From Thelonectria olida (taxonomy: Eukaryota; Ascomycota; Sordariomycetes; Hypocreales; Nectriaceae), in contig JAGPYM010000004.1 of the NCBI GenBank assembly GCA_020736575.1, forward strand, positions 1 through 64,000: DNA of 64,000 nucleotides, read 5' to 3'. Under the pieces are notes generated by a model, which saw only the letters and a list, made by a program, of their open reading frames with translations, did no database searches and was not told the DNA's origin. The position numbers and the translations under genes were made by a program. How positions within the stretch are numbered: position 1 is the first letter of the stretch; each line of letters begins with the position of its first letter. Positions 1 through 11,577 of this stretch are shown one piece after another.

Positions 1-90
1 ACCCCACTATGAATCTACGCCAATTACATCCCGCCTCTCCCTTGCCAACGCTCTCAACATCTAACGTCGAATTACCTGTCCCGTTTGTAG

Positions 91-250
91 GTTCGTCTCG
101 CTTCCGGTAGACTCGCTACGGAAGAAGCTCGACAGCCAGACGCAGAATATCGAGACTGAGGTTGACAAGCTGAGCAAACGACTGTTGTACTTGGAGACGA
201 CGCAGAAGAACAGTCGCAACCATATCGAGCAGATGCTGGGGGCTAAGTAG
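91..250 (+). CDS. PFD1: Prefoldin subunit 1 (3' end only, last exon)
   Basis: This is the last exon of a gene whose beginning lies left of the window. It starts after a good acceptor (a pyrimidine-rich run ending TTTGTAG at 90, with a CTAAC branch site at 61-65) and stops at 248-250. It encodes about 52 residues of heptad-patterned helix, including LRKKLDSQTQNIETEV and LLYLETTQKNSRNHIEQML. This matches the C-terminal coiled-coil arm of beta-type prefoldin subunit 1. In that family the protein is part of the cytosolic hexamer that hands unfolded actin and tubulin to the CCT chaperonin. Bases 1-90 look like intron. Another beta-type prefoldin-like protein is possible but fits less well. Confidence 0.72.
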
Positions 251-1139
251 GTGGCGACAAACCCCTCCACGCCTACTTGCCTCGACGAGGCAGTTTTGAA
301 GGCTTCCGAAGCGGTGCCTACTGGGCGTCCTCTTGCTATCTACCTAGGCAGTGGCCACTATTGCTGTGAGGCCTCAGGATTGCATGTTTCGAGTGCCGCT
401 GAAGTGACGCAACCCTGGCGCTTCTAGCGCAACCAGCCCTATCATCGCGCCCAATGCTCCCGATACTGGGATGGACTGATTCCGGCAGTGCAGCACTTAG
501 CCACTTACCACCATTAAAAAAAAATGGCGACCAACACGGCGGGTCCGCCCCCAAAGAGGCCTGCATCTACTGATGGTCCTGGTTATGATGGGAGAGGGAG
601 CCTGTGCGAGGGTACCTCAGATTATCTCTGTACTCAAGGTCGAAAAAACTCAATGAAGACTTGGACAAGCCCTAACCGCGACGTAGCCCTCCAGGGACTT
701 TCACTTTTGCCCTCGTGATGGTGCAGGTCTGCGTACCCTCCTCTGCTGCATCTTACCTAGTCTGAGGTGATCGCCAACCGCCCATGTATCCCAGTAAGAC
801 AAAGTACCCGAAAGTGACGCAAGCGCCCTTTGATGGCTTTGGCCCCCAAAATTGATGATCCAGTCTTTTCCGTCGTTTCAGCTCGAGACCCCGCTCTTTC
901 CACTGTCGGCCCAGCCCTACCAGCACCAGTTCCTCCGTACCGGGGTGGCCCCTTCTTTCGTCTTATAGTCGCTCTCACACCTCTTTCTTTTTCTTTCCTT
1001 TCTTTCCCCTCTTCACTTCTCATCTCCTCATCATCTCACTTTTGTCTTCACCTCCTCCTACTCATTCCATCTTTAACTCCAAATACACACATACACACGA
1101 CTCTGTCTCAGTGCTGCAGGGAACAGCTAGCCCATCAAC
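251..1139. other. Intergenic region with pyrimidine-rich promoter
   Basis: I see no supported gene here. Small open frames near 524-718 and 830-1162 lack coding features. From about 960 to 1080 the plus strand is a run of C and T, a common fungal core-promoter or leader feature, just upstream of the gene starting at 1140. Confidence 0.6.
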
Positions 1140-2686
1140 ATGAGTCGTCACTACCGCGATGAGGAGGATCTGGACGTCCACATCCGCCGTGGGGAACGCC
1201 CGGTCCGCTATGTCCAAGCGCCCCAGCGACCGCGCAGTTATTACGATGACGCTGGGCCTAGCTATCTTGTCCCCGCGCCATCTCGTTCGAATGAACGCTC
1301 CCGATCCCGAGATCGTCGTGCGAGCAGCCCTCCCCCTCCTGCTCCTGTAATCATCACAAACCGGATTTACAACGAGCGCTCTTCTGATGATGATGACGAC
1401 GACAGCGATGACCGTCATAGACGATCCTCGCGCTCTTCCCGTTATCGGCACCGGTCTCGTTCTTGGTCCAGGTCTCGCTCTCGATCTTCCCACATGACTC
1501 GCGAGGAATGGGAAGCTGAGCAGGCTCGCAAAGACCTTGCGCTTATGCGAGTTTCAAATGAGCGCGACAAAGACCAGCATCGCCTCCGCGAGGATTGGGA
1601 GGCAGAACGCACTCGCAAGGAATTCGAGGTCATGCGAGTCGCCAGCGATCGCGAGAAAGAGGAGCGCCGTCTCATCAAGGAGTATCAAGAAGAAGAAAAG
1701 CTGAAGCGTGCAAAGCGCGAATTGGACACCATCAAGGATCGTGAGGCTCGCGCGGAGGAGGAGCAGCGGATTAAGAAGGAGATGGAGCTGCTACGTCTCA
1801 GACAAGATGACGCGGCCAAAGAGGAGCAGGAGCGTCGTGACAAGGAGGCCAAGAATGCGGTCGAGCAGTACAAGCAAGCCGAGAAAGACCGCGTTGCCAA
1901 GGAGAAGAAACAAAAAGAAGACAAGGAGAAAGCGGATAAAGAGGCCGTCGAGCGCTACAAGCAAGCGGAGAGGGATCGCATTCTCAAGGAGAAGCAGGCG
2001 CAAGAGGCTAAAGATCGAGAGTACAATCGCCGACTTGAGGAAGACCTCCGACGATCTGGACTGGATGACAAGGCTATTGCCGCTGTCCTCAAAAAGGAGA
2101 AAATTAAGCAGGAAGAGTCCAAGCCAGCACATCAGGGGCGCCCAGTGCCTCTCCCCCACGTCAGTCATCAGGGCAGTTACACGCATCCATCCAACTTCGC
2201 ACAACCATCCAACTTCGCACAACCATCCAACTTCGCACAGCCATCCAACTTCGCACAGCCATCCAACTACACCCAAGTCGTCCCTGTTGCCCCCGCTCCC
2301 CCTCCTACCACCGTCTCTCGAGCCACCTACACTCGAATGGCGCGCAAACACCTCTCGATTGAGACTCTACGGACGTTTGATGTCGACTTTGATTTCGACC
2401 AACAGGTACATACACCCCCACGCTCTTACCCTTGCCCTTATTCTAATCTCGTTGTTAGAACCCCGATTATGTCTTGATCAAGCGCTGGGTTCCTGAGTGG
2501 GAACAGGATCGGCTTTGGAAACATACCAAGGCCCTTCGTGAGAAACGCGACAAGGTGCTCATGATCGAGGAGAAGAAGAGCCATCGTGTTGAACCGGAGT
2601 TTGAGTGGGTGCGGAAGAAGCATGATCGCAGGAGGAGCAAGTCGCCTTCTCTCCTCATGTACTTGGCTGGCGCCCGACCGTCATGA
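1140..2686 (+). CDS. RS-rich, coiled-coil protein with DUF8035-like C-terminus
   Basis: Two exons, 1140-2405 and 2459-2686, give 497 residues; the 53-bp intron (GTACAT...TTAG) falls between codons. Residues about 50-117 are rich in Arg-Ser dipeptides and include an aspartate run. Residues about 118-320 are a very charged Glu/Lys/Arg helix of coiled-coil type. A six-residue repeat PSNFAQ occurs five times at about residues 350-379 (last copy PSNYTQ). The last 110 residues (YTRMARKHLSIETLRTF, then DYVLIKRWVPEWEQDRLWKH) resemble the C-terminal domain I know as DUF8035 in fungal proteins. No function is established. The RS dipeptides hint at nuclear or RNA-linked work, which is inference. The gene is convergent with the carrier gene downstream, 147 bp apart. 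Confidence 0.85.
2187..2276 (+). repeat. In-frame 18-bp minisatellite, five units
   Basis: Five near-perfect copies of an 18-bp unit (CCATCCAACTTCGCACAA type) encode PSNFAQ four times and then PSNYTQ. The unit length is a multiple of three, so copy changes would keep the reading frame. Confidence 0.95.
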
Positions 2687-2833
2687 GTCTAAGTGGTCGG
2701 ATAGCGAAGAATGGTGACGACAGGAGTGGCGCGATGGGAATCTATTAGCTATGTATGACATGAGCGTTGAATTCGCAAATTGATGTTTCATGAGACGAGT
2801 TTTTACAGTTATGATACAGCTTTTTCCTCTCCT

Positions 2834-3883
2834 CTATCCCACCCGACGGATAAGTTCTTCGTACACAGTCCATGCCAAGGCTGAACTGAGAGCCTTTCGG
2901 CTCATACGTAGTAAGAGTCCATCCCACAGCGAACGGACACCTTCATGCGTCACCATTTTGTACCAGGCATGCCATATGTTGCGATAGAGCTGCGGCTGCA
3001 ACTGAATGCGTGTCTTGACGGCATCAAAAGGATTTGAGATAACTGAGCAAGCGCCGCCGGCGAGCATTCCTGCGCCGAAGTTGACGGAGCTGGCCATAGC
3101 AGCCTGCATCTTTCCAGCGCTATTGCCGCTCGAAGGATCCGGTGTAACCAGAGACGATAGTTGTGGTTTGAGCATCTCATAGAAAAGCACATACAAACCG
3201 GCATTCGGGGCGTCTCGCAATGCCGTAGCACCGAATCCAGAGAAGAATCCACGCAAGCCCTCCGTCCTGCGAATATCTGCAGCCGCGGAGATCAAGGACG
3301 GGTACGAGTAGAAACTTGACTCGAATCTCACCTTGATGATGGTGAGCGGCATCAGGACGAAACCAGCAAAAGTCCTTGCTGTTGCTCCAGATACCAGGTT
3401 GGCTGCATTACTCAATGAAGGTAAGACGGAGGAGCCATGCTGGGTTTGTTGACGCTGCCCAAGAAATCCTGTGCGCTGAGCATTCTGACGAAGGGCGTTG
3501 AGTGAGGTAAAGTACAGGGCAGAGCCGAAGCCAGTTCGCAAAGCCGAGGGCACGGTACCTCTCCACAAAGCCTGGACCAAACTAGAGGACTGCCTCAGCT
3601 CTCTGAGGCATCCTGAGAGAGAAGAGTGGCCGGATTGCTGAACTCTCGTTTTCAGCAGGTCGAGAGGCTGCAGAAGGACGGCGGAAGCAACGCCGGAACC
3701 GAGGCCAGAGATGAAGTGGTGGGCTGTGAAGCTGTGTCAGAATGCGGTCGCGCCGGAAAATCCTCTGTGAGTTTCAGTCATCATACCTGAGTTGGCTGAT
3801 CGCGAGGGGCGCTGCGAATTCAATGATGTGGGTGCAGCGGCCTCATCTTGTCGTGCTGCGGGAGTGGCGATCGAAACGCCCAT
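2834..3883 (-). CDS. HEM25: Mitochondrial glycine carrier, SLC25A38/Hem25 family
   Basis: Exons 3787-3883 and 2834-3723 give 328 residues. The 63-bp intron donor is GTATGA, and phase selects the second of two nearby acceptors. The protein has three mitochondrial carrier repeats with the usual PxD/E-x-x-K/R signatures: PLDLLKTRV early, PLTIIKVRF in the middle and PFDAVKTRI late, each starting a hydrophobic helix pair. The N-terminus [20 protein letters not shown] and the length fit the SLC25A38/Hem25 branch. That branch imports glycine into mitochondria for 5-aminolevulinate, the first step of heme synthesis. It acts in the inner mitochondrial membrane. COG8 lies upstream on the same strand, 148 bp away. 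HEM12, another heme gene, is 55 kb away in this window. Confidence 0.9.
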
Positions 3884-4031
3884 GGCTGGAAGCAAATTGT
3901 CGGCCACATGTTTCGTCGGAGGACGAGTTCTGAGTGACGTGACCGGACTGAATCAGGCCAGGCGCGCAGATAAGCGCCCCGATTGTTGAGTTTGGTGCCG
4001 CTGATTCGGATAATTGCAATTCCCAGCCGCC

Positions 4032-5312
4032 TCAAGCATTATTTCCGCCAACTCTCGCGCTCGTGCTCTGGCCCTGGTTCGGATGACTCCCCCGGTAGTC
4101 GCTAATAACGGATTCGAGCCGACCGGCGAGGAGACGATGTCGTTTAACAAGATCGACCCACTCGCCGACACCTGACGCTGCGAGCAGCATTCCAAAGTCG
4201 GCGCCCAATCGTCCGAGGCTACCAGCACAATAAAGAACTTGAGTAAGAATGCTTTCCCTGGAAGCTTGATCCTTCACCGTAGGCAAATAGATGCGCAAAG
4301 TTTCGAGAAGCATTTCCACCAGGTGAAGAGGGAAGCTTGCCATAGGAGACGGCAGCCGGCGTAGAGGATCTTCATCAGCATCCGATTGTGTTCCTAGATT
4401 GGTGCTAATGCTCTTGAAAACCGAAACAATGCTGAAACTGTGCTCGCGGAAGATTTCAATGAACCTTTTCAAGAAGCGCTCCGTTTGCTGGCCGCCAGAC
4501 CAAGAATTGGTCGACTTGTCCTTCCGCAGACGCTCCTCATCGGCCAATTCTCTGAGCGGTTCCAACGCCTCTAATGTTGTTAGGAGAGTAGCCAGTCGGC
4601 AAACTAGGAAGACGGCGGGAAGTGCATCGTCTGAGGGAGTGCCGGATACCAGATCAGGGACGATACGTTTCAGCCAACCCATGGTGCGAACAGCAGCTGC
4701 AAGCTTGAGGTTTGGCGTTTTCAATGTGGTGACTAGATCGGCAGCCATTTGGCGGATGGCAGCATCTGCTTCTTCCAACACGGAGGAAACGACTGGGGAG
4801 TTAGGGTAGAGAGAAGTGAGACGGCGAACATGAGCATAAAGCTCGAGTGTTGAAGAATAGTTAACCGGAGCGGTTGACACAGCCGAAGTGAGCAACAAGG
4901 GCATTTCCATCACATCGACAAGACGCTCCGAGTTGCGCAGTAGTAACAGGGCCTCCTTCCTCCGAGCAAGCAACTTGTTTTCGCTAGTCTTGCCAAATGT
5001 AGAGGAGAAATGCTCGGAGTGTGAATCGAGCCGAGGAACTGCCTGGGCTAAATCAGCCGCCCTCTGGGCTAGGACTGGCAGGGTTTGACGCAGAGAAGCA
5101 TGGCTAGCAGCGGATTCGACAACTGGCTTATGCGAGCGCTTGGAAAGAGCTTGAACAGCTAGCAGCAGAGAGTGTGAGGCCTGGGACAGCAATTGCGGCT
5201 CTGAGGATTGTAGAACATCCGACTGCTGCTCCGTGAGGTGTGCCAGGTAGTTGAGGGCATCGGCGTCGGTTTGTTGCTGGGGAGCCAGCATATCTCGCAA
5301 TGCTTCAGCCAT
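4032..5312 (-). CDS. COG8: Conserved oligomeric Golgi complex subunit 8 (Dor1 family)
   Basis: A single uninterrupted exon encodes 426 residues from ATG at 5312. The sequence is almost wholly helical. An early segment, NYLAHLTEQQSDVLQSS, is followed by a long heptad region (about residues 30-130). Then comes the block ENKLLARRKEALLLLRNSER, and a helical body with TMGWLKRIVPDL. This order is typical of the Dor1-like (COG8) family. COG8 belongs to lobe B of the COG tether, which captures retrograde vesicles at the Golgi. The first ATG was chosen because no open frame extends upstream. The C-terminus is low in conserved features. The start faces the TLC-domain gene across a 974-bp shared upstream region. 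Confidence 0.85.
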   Translation of the reverse strand: MAEALRDMLAPQQQTDADALNYLAHLTEQQSDVLQSSEPQLLSQASHSLLLAVQALSKRSHKPVVESAASHASLRQTLPVLAQRAADLAQAVPRLDSHSEHFSSTFGKTSENKLLARRKEALLLLRNSERLVDVMEMPLLLTSAVSTAPVNYSSTLELYAHVRRLTSLYPNSPVVSSVLEEADAAIRQMAADLVTTLKTPNLKLAAAVRTMGWLKRIVPDLVSGTPSDDALPAVFLVCRLATLLTTLEALEPLRELADEERLRKDKSTNSWSGGQQTERFLKRFIEIFREHSFSIVSVFKSISTNLGTQSDADEDPLRRLPSPMASFPLHLVEMLLETLRIYLPTVKDQASRESILTQVLYCAGSLGRLGADFGMLLAASGVGEWVDLVKRHRLLAGRLESVISDYRGSHPNQGQSTSARVGGNNA

Positions 5313-6286
5313 GGTGTATATGTCTTTGTAAATCGTAGTGTCCGGGTAAGAGGAAGGCTCGTATCGCGTTGAGTCAAGGTGTGTCGTGTCAAACAGGCTG
5401 GCACGAGACGTTAGGGACGAGCTAAGGGGGGTAAGAGGGGAGGATGGGCAGTTCGTCGATCCCGCGTGAGACTATCGCGCGTGTGTGTTCCGTTTAGTGA
5501 TTAGAGGCAAAAAAGTGCGTGATGGGTGGGCAAGAGGTGGTAATGGCAGTCGTGGAAGTACCTGGTGACCAGGATTCAGGGATAGATTGGAGAGGAAGAA
5601 ACAAATCAGGTACGGAATTTCGTTGGCCTATGAGTGCGCGGTCGAGCTTCCTCCACCTTTACACCCCTCCACCGACTCCACGATCTGGCGGTACCTACCT
5701 GTGAGGTGCTCGGTTAGTGCACTCGCCCAAATAAACCACTGGAACACACGCAGCGCAAGTTTAAGGCGAGGTACTTTCGCATGACAGCTGGGGAGCCAGG
5801 TACGTGTCTCCAGCCGTTCAGGAGAGCCACTTGTAAGCATGGTGGAGTGGGGTGTTCGGAGTGAAGTACCTCCCCCAGCCACACAGGTACATAATCCGTA
5901 CCAAGCTAGATTGTCTTCCCAACCCGTCCCGCGTGGCTGAAGGCCCCCGAATACCTCCACAGACCTCACGTCATGCTCCAAAGCCACACTGCGTTTGTAG
6001 CACACAGGGTCCCTCCACGTGAGCCGCCTGCCTTACCCCAACAAGACGTGAACCAACAGGGGGGGAGGAACCGCCCCTCGCTTGCCTGCCTTACCTGGTC
6101 GGCATCTCCCATATTAAACCCCAGCCTTTTGCAACTTGCTGGGGCGTTCATCGCCTGCCTTCACCCTCTCCCTCGACATCTTCCTCGTCCGTCCTCGTCG
6201 TCGAATCTTCGCCATCCCTGGCCATCGCTTGAGTCGTTTTCCAAGTATTCACTTTCAACTCGACAGTCTCGATCGACGTCGACGAG
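5313..6286. other. Divergent promoter region between COG8 and TLC-domain gene
   Basis: No supported gene. The region holds several GTACCT/AGGTAC motifs (near 5689, 5800, 5866 and 5887) and a pyrimidine-rich stretch (6150-6240) immediately upstream of the plus-strand start at 6287. Confidence 0.6.
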
Positions 6287-7356
6287 ATGAAGGACCCCTT
6301 CTTCCTCCCGCCTATTCCCTGGCTCTCTGAGCGTGTCCAACCTTGGGCCGACTACTTCGATCTTCCTACGCTACCGTTACATATCCACGAAGTCTTGTTT
6401 GCCGCCTTGGTTTATTCGGTTGTCTTCTACCCAATCTCGCCATTACTTTCCAACTGGCTTGCGCCCGAACACTACTCGAAGTTGCCCCGCAAGCGTCGTC
6501 TTAACTGGGATGCTCATGTTGTTTCCATGGTCCAATGCGTCCTCATTAATGGACTCGCCATTTGGGTTATGATCACTGATGGAGAACTAAATCAAATGGA
6601 TGCCGAGGACCGGGTTTGGGGATACACGGGTGCATCTGCTTTCATCCAAGCCTTTGCTGCTGGTTACTTCCTCTGGGACCTGATTGTTACAAGTCTGAAT
6701 CTTGACGTGTTCGGCCTTGGTACCTTGGCCCATGCCATTGCCGCACTCTTTGTCTATGCTCTTGGATTTGTATGCTTCATGCTTCCTTCTCCATGGTTCG
6801 CGTTCGCTAACATCCTCTCCAGCGTCCATTCGTCAACTACTACGCCTGTGTTTTCATTCTCTGGGAACTCTCCACCCCGTTTCTCAATGTTCACTGGTTT
6901 ATGGACAAGCTGGGCATGACTGGCACACGTGCGCAACTTTACAACGGCATTGCCCTCCTTTTCACTTTCTTCTCGTGTCGCCTTGTATACGGTACATATT
7001 CATCCTTCCGCGTTTTTCACGACATCTGGTCCACTATCAACTCGCACCCATCTGCGGCTAAATTCGAGCTCTCGTCCACCATGATGACCTTTGTCACTCC
7101 GGATACTACGGTGCCTTTGTGGCTTGGCGCCACGTATCTCGCCGCCAACTTGACCCTCAACAGCCTTAACTTCTATTGGTTCTTTATGATGATTCGAGCC
7201 GTTCGCAAGCGCTTCGAACCTTCTGAGGTTAACGGCAAGAATTTCGACGCAACGGCGAACAGCCCTGTCACTGAAGCTGAACTCGATCTCTCCTCGGTTG
7301 CTTCTGGTGTCGCCAAACCCGCCGTGGCTGGCCGACGCCGAAAGACACAGGCATGA
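6287..7356 (+). CDS. TLC-domain (TRAM/LAG1/CLN8) multi-pass membrane protein
   Basis: Exons 6287-6769 and 6823-7356 give 338 residues; the 53-bp intron (GTATGC...CCAG) lies between codons. Hydrophobic segments occur at about residues 38-58, 80-97, 115-135, 141-162, 170-190, 210-228 and 270-290. The TLC pattern is visible: WDAHVVSMVQCVLIN, then FAAGYFLWDLIVTS, then a histidine helix around LAHAIAALF, and NYYACVFILWELSTPFLN after the intron. It lacks the homeobox-like and Lag1p motifs expected of ceramide synthases, so I place it with the TMEM56/TLCD-like group of ER or Golgi lipid-related proteins; exact substrate unknown. The C-terminus is polar and basic. It is convergent with SLA1. Confidence 0.85.
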
Positions 7357-8080
7357 ACCAGTTGAAGACCAGTCACAGCTGAGTGTTAGGGTTTTGCCAG
7401 ATTGCCTAGCGTGCGAAAGGGGTCATGCTACGAGGGCCATTATGGGCAAAAACTTGGCATAAGCCTTTCTTTGGAGATGACTTCAGAGGTTACATGTCAG
7501 GTACAACAAGGACGGCCCATTTCCTGTCCAGATTGTCTATTTGGGACCCTGGTTGCTCACCAGATCTACCACATATTTCTTAGTTGTGCCAACATCCTGG
7601 CATTTGAATCGTGCAACCCCTTCCTCATTTTCACAGAGACGCAATGTTATTCAAGTACACCTGGATTTGTTATCATGGTATTAGACGAATTTTCCGTTGG
7701 ATGATTTCATGTATAGACTAGTTAGTTATATGATTAGACGCAGTCTCTTATTACGCGCGGCCGGTGTAAGACGGGTGCTTCAAACAGCCTCTCGCATCCC
7801 TCCAATGAGCTCTGTATGTGGTTTATGAGTACTACGCGTTGAAGATGTGAGGAGAAGGAAGAGCGATATTAGAAGAGGCCAACTCGGGTTGGGCCTCGAG
7901 ATAGTATTATTAACTTTCGACTTGTCATCTAGATTGGCGTACGTGATAATAAGTAGACTCGAATGTAAGATACGACGGCATATGTCCAACTAAAATTGCC
8001 TAAGATGACCAGCGATACGCTCAACCCCTAAACCAACCGCAACTGCAATTGCAACCAAGACATCAACACACAACACGGTT
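7357..8080. other. Convergent intergenic region (3' ends of TLC gene and SLA1)
   Basis: No supported gene. An open frame at 7402-7704 has no coding character and probably overlaps 3' untranslated sequence. Confidence 0.55.
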
Positions 8081-11000
8081 CTAAAAACCAAAGGGATTGT
8101 CGGGAGCTGCAATAAATGTAAGCATGTATACAGTAAATGATTCCAAATAGGGGTATGACTTACTTGCTTGCGCCAAATTGGCCCTACGCCCTGTCGCCTG
8201 AGGCGCAAGCTTCTTTGTTTCGGCGGTCATCCCGAAGCGAATAGAAGGCGCCGGACCAGTCTGCTGCGGTTGAAGGGGCATGGGGGCCATTGGGCCATTG
8301 ATACCTCCGAACCCGGTTACCTGGGGCTGGATAGGAGGCAACCCTGTTCGCTGAGGTTCCAATGGCGGGGGTAGGTAGCTGTTGATGTTTCCTGTTGCTG
8401 GCTGTTGGCCGTACATAGGCTGTGTGGCGAAAGAGGGCTGGAAGCCAGATGGTTGAGTTTGGAGGGGCGCGAATTGAGTCGATCCAGGGGCACCCGTCAT
8501 CATGGATTGCATGAACTGGGCAGGCGCGCCGGTTTGATAAGGTACCATGCCAGGGCCTTGGGGACCGGGATATCCAGTCATAGTAGGTTGGAGTGGCTGT
8601 TGCTGCTGTTGCATCTGAGCCGTGTACTGTTGCTGGAGGCGAGCCTGGTTGATCTCGGTGAGGCTCTGCCCTACTGGTGCCACCTGACCTTGCAAGGAGC
8701 CCGTCATTTGGGCCACCAAGGGCGGTGGTGAGAAGGCACTGGGTTGCGCCGACTGGGGAGCGGACAGGGGACGTTGGGGGGGTGGGGGAACCAGAGGGCC
8801 CTGGGCTTGAATATTTTGAGGGGGGTAGGTCGTTGTCGCAACAGGGCCTGGGGCGAGGGATGAGCGGCCTGTTGGGACTGGGAAACGCCCGTGAAGAAGG
8901 CCGGGCTGGCGCCGGGAAGTGGTTGAGCAGGGGCAGGCGGCTCCGGGATGGGCTCGACCTTCGGCGGCGCCGGAGCCTCCACCTTGGAGGGTTGAAGTGG
9001 TTCCGTCAGCAGAGACAGCTCCTGCATGGACCCAGTCAAGGCTTGGGTGGTCGGTGGTGGTGCGGCCAATTGGGGCTCCGGAGATTTCGGCTTGGTTTCT
9101 GGCGGAGGCTGCTGCTTAGTCGGCTTCACATCCCAAGCATCATCATCAAACCCGGATGAGGCCTTTTGGCTGGTCTCAGGTGTAGACTTGATTGGGCTAA
9201 CGGCTGTGGGAGACTTCGCAGTCTCTTGACTGGCCTCAGACGAGTCCGGCTTGGAGAAGGCTTTGGCGTCGACAATGTCACTTGTCTGTACTGCGGGAGC
9301 TGGTCGACCCTTGCGGGTGTTGTTTCGCAAGGTGCCTCCAGGTCCTGAAAACAAACCCCCTGCGGCGCCATCTCCATCGCCAGAGCTTGATGCGTTCTGT
9401 TTTCCACCACGGTTACGCGCATATTTGACATCCAGAGCCCGCATGACTTTGATAATGTCACCCTCACGGAGGCCCAGCGCCCGTAGAGTACTAGCATCCA
9501 CGTCAGAAAGGACACTTTCATCCATCGAGTCTTTGATGAAGGCTTGAGCATAGCGCTCGCAGAGGCCCACAGCAACTTCACAAGACAGGAAGAACTGGAA
9601 CCAGTCATAGTCGGATTTCTTTTGTATCGTCACGCCGGCGGTTGCCTCAGGAGCCTTCTTTTCAGCAGACCTTGCTCGCTTTACGTCCGCCAGGGGCTTT
9701 TCATCATCCAAGGAGATACCTGTTAAGTTCTCGACGTATTCGAGATCCTCACGGGACATTTTCGAGATGGGAACTGCAATCTTGACTCCGTTCATCTTGT
9801 GCAGGTGAAGTTTTCCATCTTTGAGGCCGAGGAACTGCGCTTCGACGCTGAATGATCGGGACCTATCTGCCCAAGTGCGCACCTTGGACGAATCGGGTTC
9901 TAGGATTGTCGGGTTAGCGATTCAACATTCTCCCACCAACAAACCGAACTGTTACAGAAGACTCACTAGACTTGGGCTTGCCGTTTCCGTCGCCTCGGCC
10001 ATTTTCTCGTCGACTCCGCTGTTGTCCCGAATTACTACCATTCTCTATCGCCATGAGACTGCTACCTCGCTGAGGGAGAGGCATTCCCGGCCCTACCTGC
10101 TGCGGTTCCTTGCTGGCTCTGATAGCCTCCTTGGTCAATCGGATTTCTTCCAGTCGGTTTTGCTCAACCATTGATTTAGCTGAGGAGTGGCCCGATGCAG
10201 CTCCTGACGGTGGGCTAACAGAGCCGGTAATTTCAATATAACTGCTTGGGACCACGCCTTCCTTACCGTTTTTGAGGCGGCGGACTTGCCACCACTCTTC
10301 ACTCTTCGTGTCGTCAAGGATGATGACCTCATCGTTGATAGCAACTGTCACCTCGTCTTCTCCTTGTGCCATGAAATCGTAGAGAATTATGCCCTTCTTT
10401 CTCCTTTGGCTTCCGCCGGAGCCAGACCCAGACCCAGACCCAGATCCTGCCATGATGACTTCTCGGAGTCCTTCAGCACGAACAGCACCAGCTAATTCCC
10501 CTAGAGCACTGACAATTTCTTCAGCCGTATCTTTGGCACCGGCATGAAAGTCAACGCTCTTGCTTGGTCGAACAAGTTCCATGAAGACGTGCTTGCCCTC
10601 GCGCGAATAGTGGGTCATGCGGTCAGCCGTCCACTCTTGAGATGGTCCATCCGAGGCGTGTTCCGGGGCAATGAGAATGGTTCCTATCAAGAGATTGATA
10701 CCAAGAGTAGTAGGCATCTTCTTTTTCTTCCCCATAATGGAGATCATTTCATTAATGTTATACAGATGGAATCCTCCTGGTGTTCGTGTGTTGTCCCTCG
10801 GAGTCTGAATAACTGGAGAACTCGGCGCGTTGTAGACCGGGGATGGTGGTGAAGGTGGCCGAGGGGGTCGGGATGGGAGCGCAGGAGAACGAATAGGCTC
10901 ATCGTCGGACTCTGGGGGCTCTTGAAATGTGACAGTATTCCGAGTAGGCTGGGGAGGCGGCGAGGCCTGCTGGGAGGCTTGTCGAGCGTGCAAAACGCCG

Positions 11001-11577
11001 GCGAGGGCGGCGGCAGGATTTGCAGGAGGTGATGCTGGCTCGACCGGACTATCCGGTTGAACAGGTTCAGGCTGTGGCCTCGCGGGCAGTTGTGGGGGAG
11101 CTGGTGGCAATGGTGGTGCAGGAGCCTCGTCAGCACCACCATCTACCTCAATGTAGTTGGCAGGGACGAAGCCGAACTCGCCGTCGAGACCGACCAGGAT
11201 CCAATCAGGATCTGAAGTATCCAAGACAGCAAGTTGGGCGTCTTCGGAAAAGGACAGCTCCTCATCAGTCTGACGTGTGTAGTCGTAGAGGGCGCGAGCA
11301 CGGCTCAGGGACGGGGCCTATCGAAAGGTGAGCATGCTCATTAGCGTTGAGATCCTGTCAGGGGAGAAGGGGAACACACCTCTTCCACATAGTTGATGGG
11401 CACGAGACCGGTAGGCTCGTCGTCGTCGTCTTCCCCGGCCTTCTTCTTCGCTTTCCACCAGCCATCGTCACCTTGTTTGTCGAGGACGTAGAGAAGATCG
11501 CCCTCGATGATGGCGAGCTCCCCTTCGGCTTGGGGCGCGTAATCGTAGATGGCCCGGCAGACGCCCAGGAATCCCAT
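8081..11577 (-). CDS. SLA1: Actin-cytoskeleton/endocytosis adaptor Sla1, with one apparent frameshift
   Basis: Exons 11380-11577, 9967-11317, 8164-9899 and 8081-8106; about 1103 residues if one missing base is allowed. Three SH3 domains lie at about 6-66, 72-130 and 366-430 (the third contains ILYDFMAQGEDEVTV). The SHD1 domain begins at about residue 520 (KVRTWADRSRSFSVEAQFLG), and a SAM-like SHD2 lies at about 612-680 (YDWFQFFLSCEVAVGLCERY). The C-terminus has TG repeats (MTG, QTG, RTG, VTG, ATG) and ends NPFGF, as Sla1 does. In the family it links cargo with the NPFxD signal, clathrin, Las17/WASP and Pan1-End3 at cortical actin patches. The frame shifts by one base near 8872; total exon length is one base short of a multiple of three. 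The final exon is only 26 bp. A short Gly-Ser repeat sits near 10427-10450. Confidence 0.9.

Noticed and set aside
1708..2496. 262-codon frame overlapping the RS/coiled-coil gene
   Set aside because: Shifted-frame shadow of Lys/Glu-rich codons; the real frame has the conserved C-terminus and a phased intron.
8780..8900. An 86-base intron (GTTTCC...GCCCAG) in place of the SLA1 frame break
   Set aside because: It restores frame but has a poor donor and removes residues that read as normal Sla1 sequence; a missing base is simpler.
10427..10450. CCAGAC hexamer repeat as a candidate regulatory array
   Set aside because: It is the reverse of the Gly-Ser codons in the SLA1 linker, a simple coding repeat.
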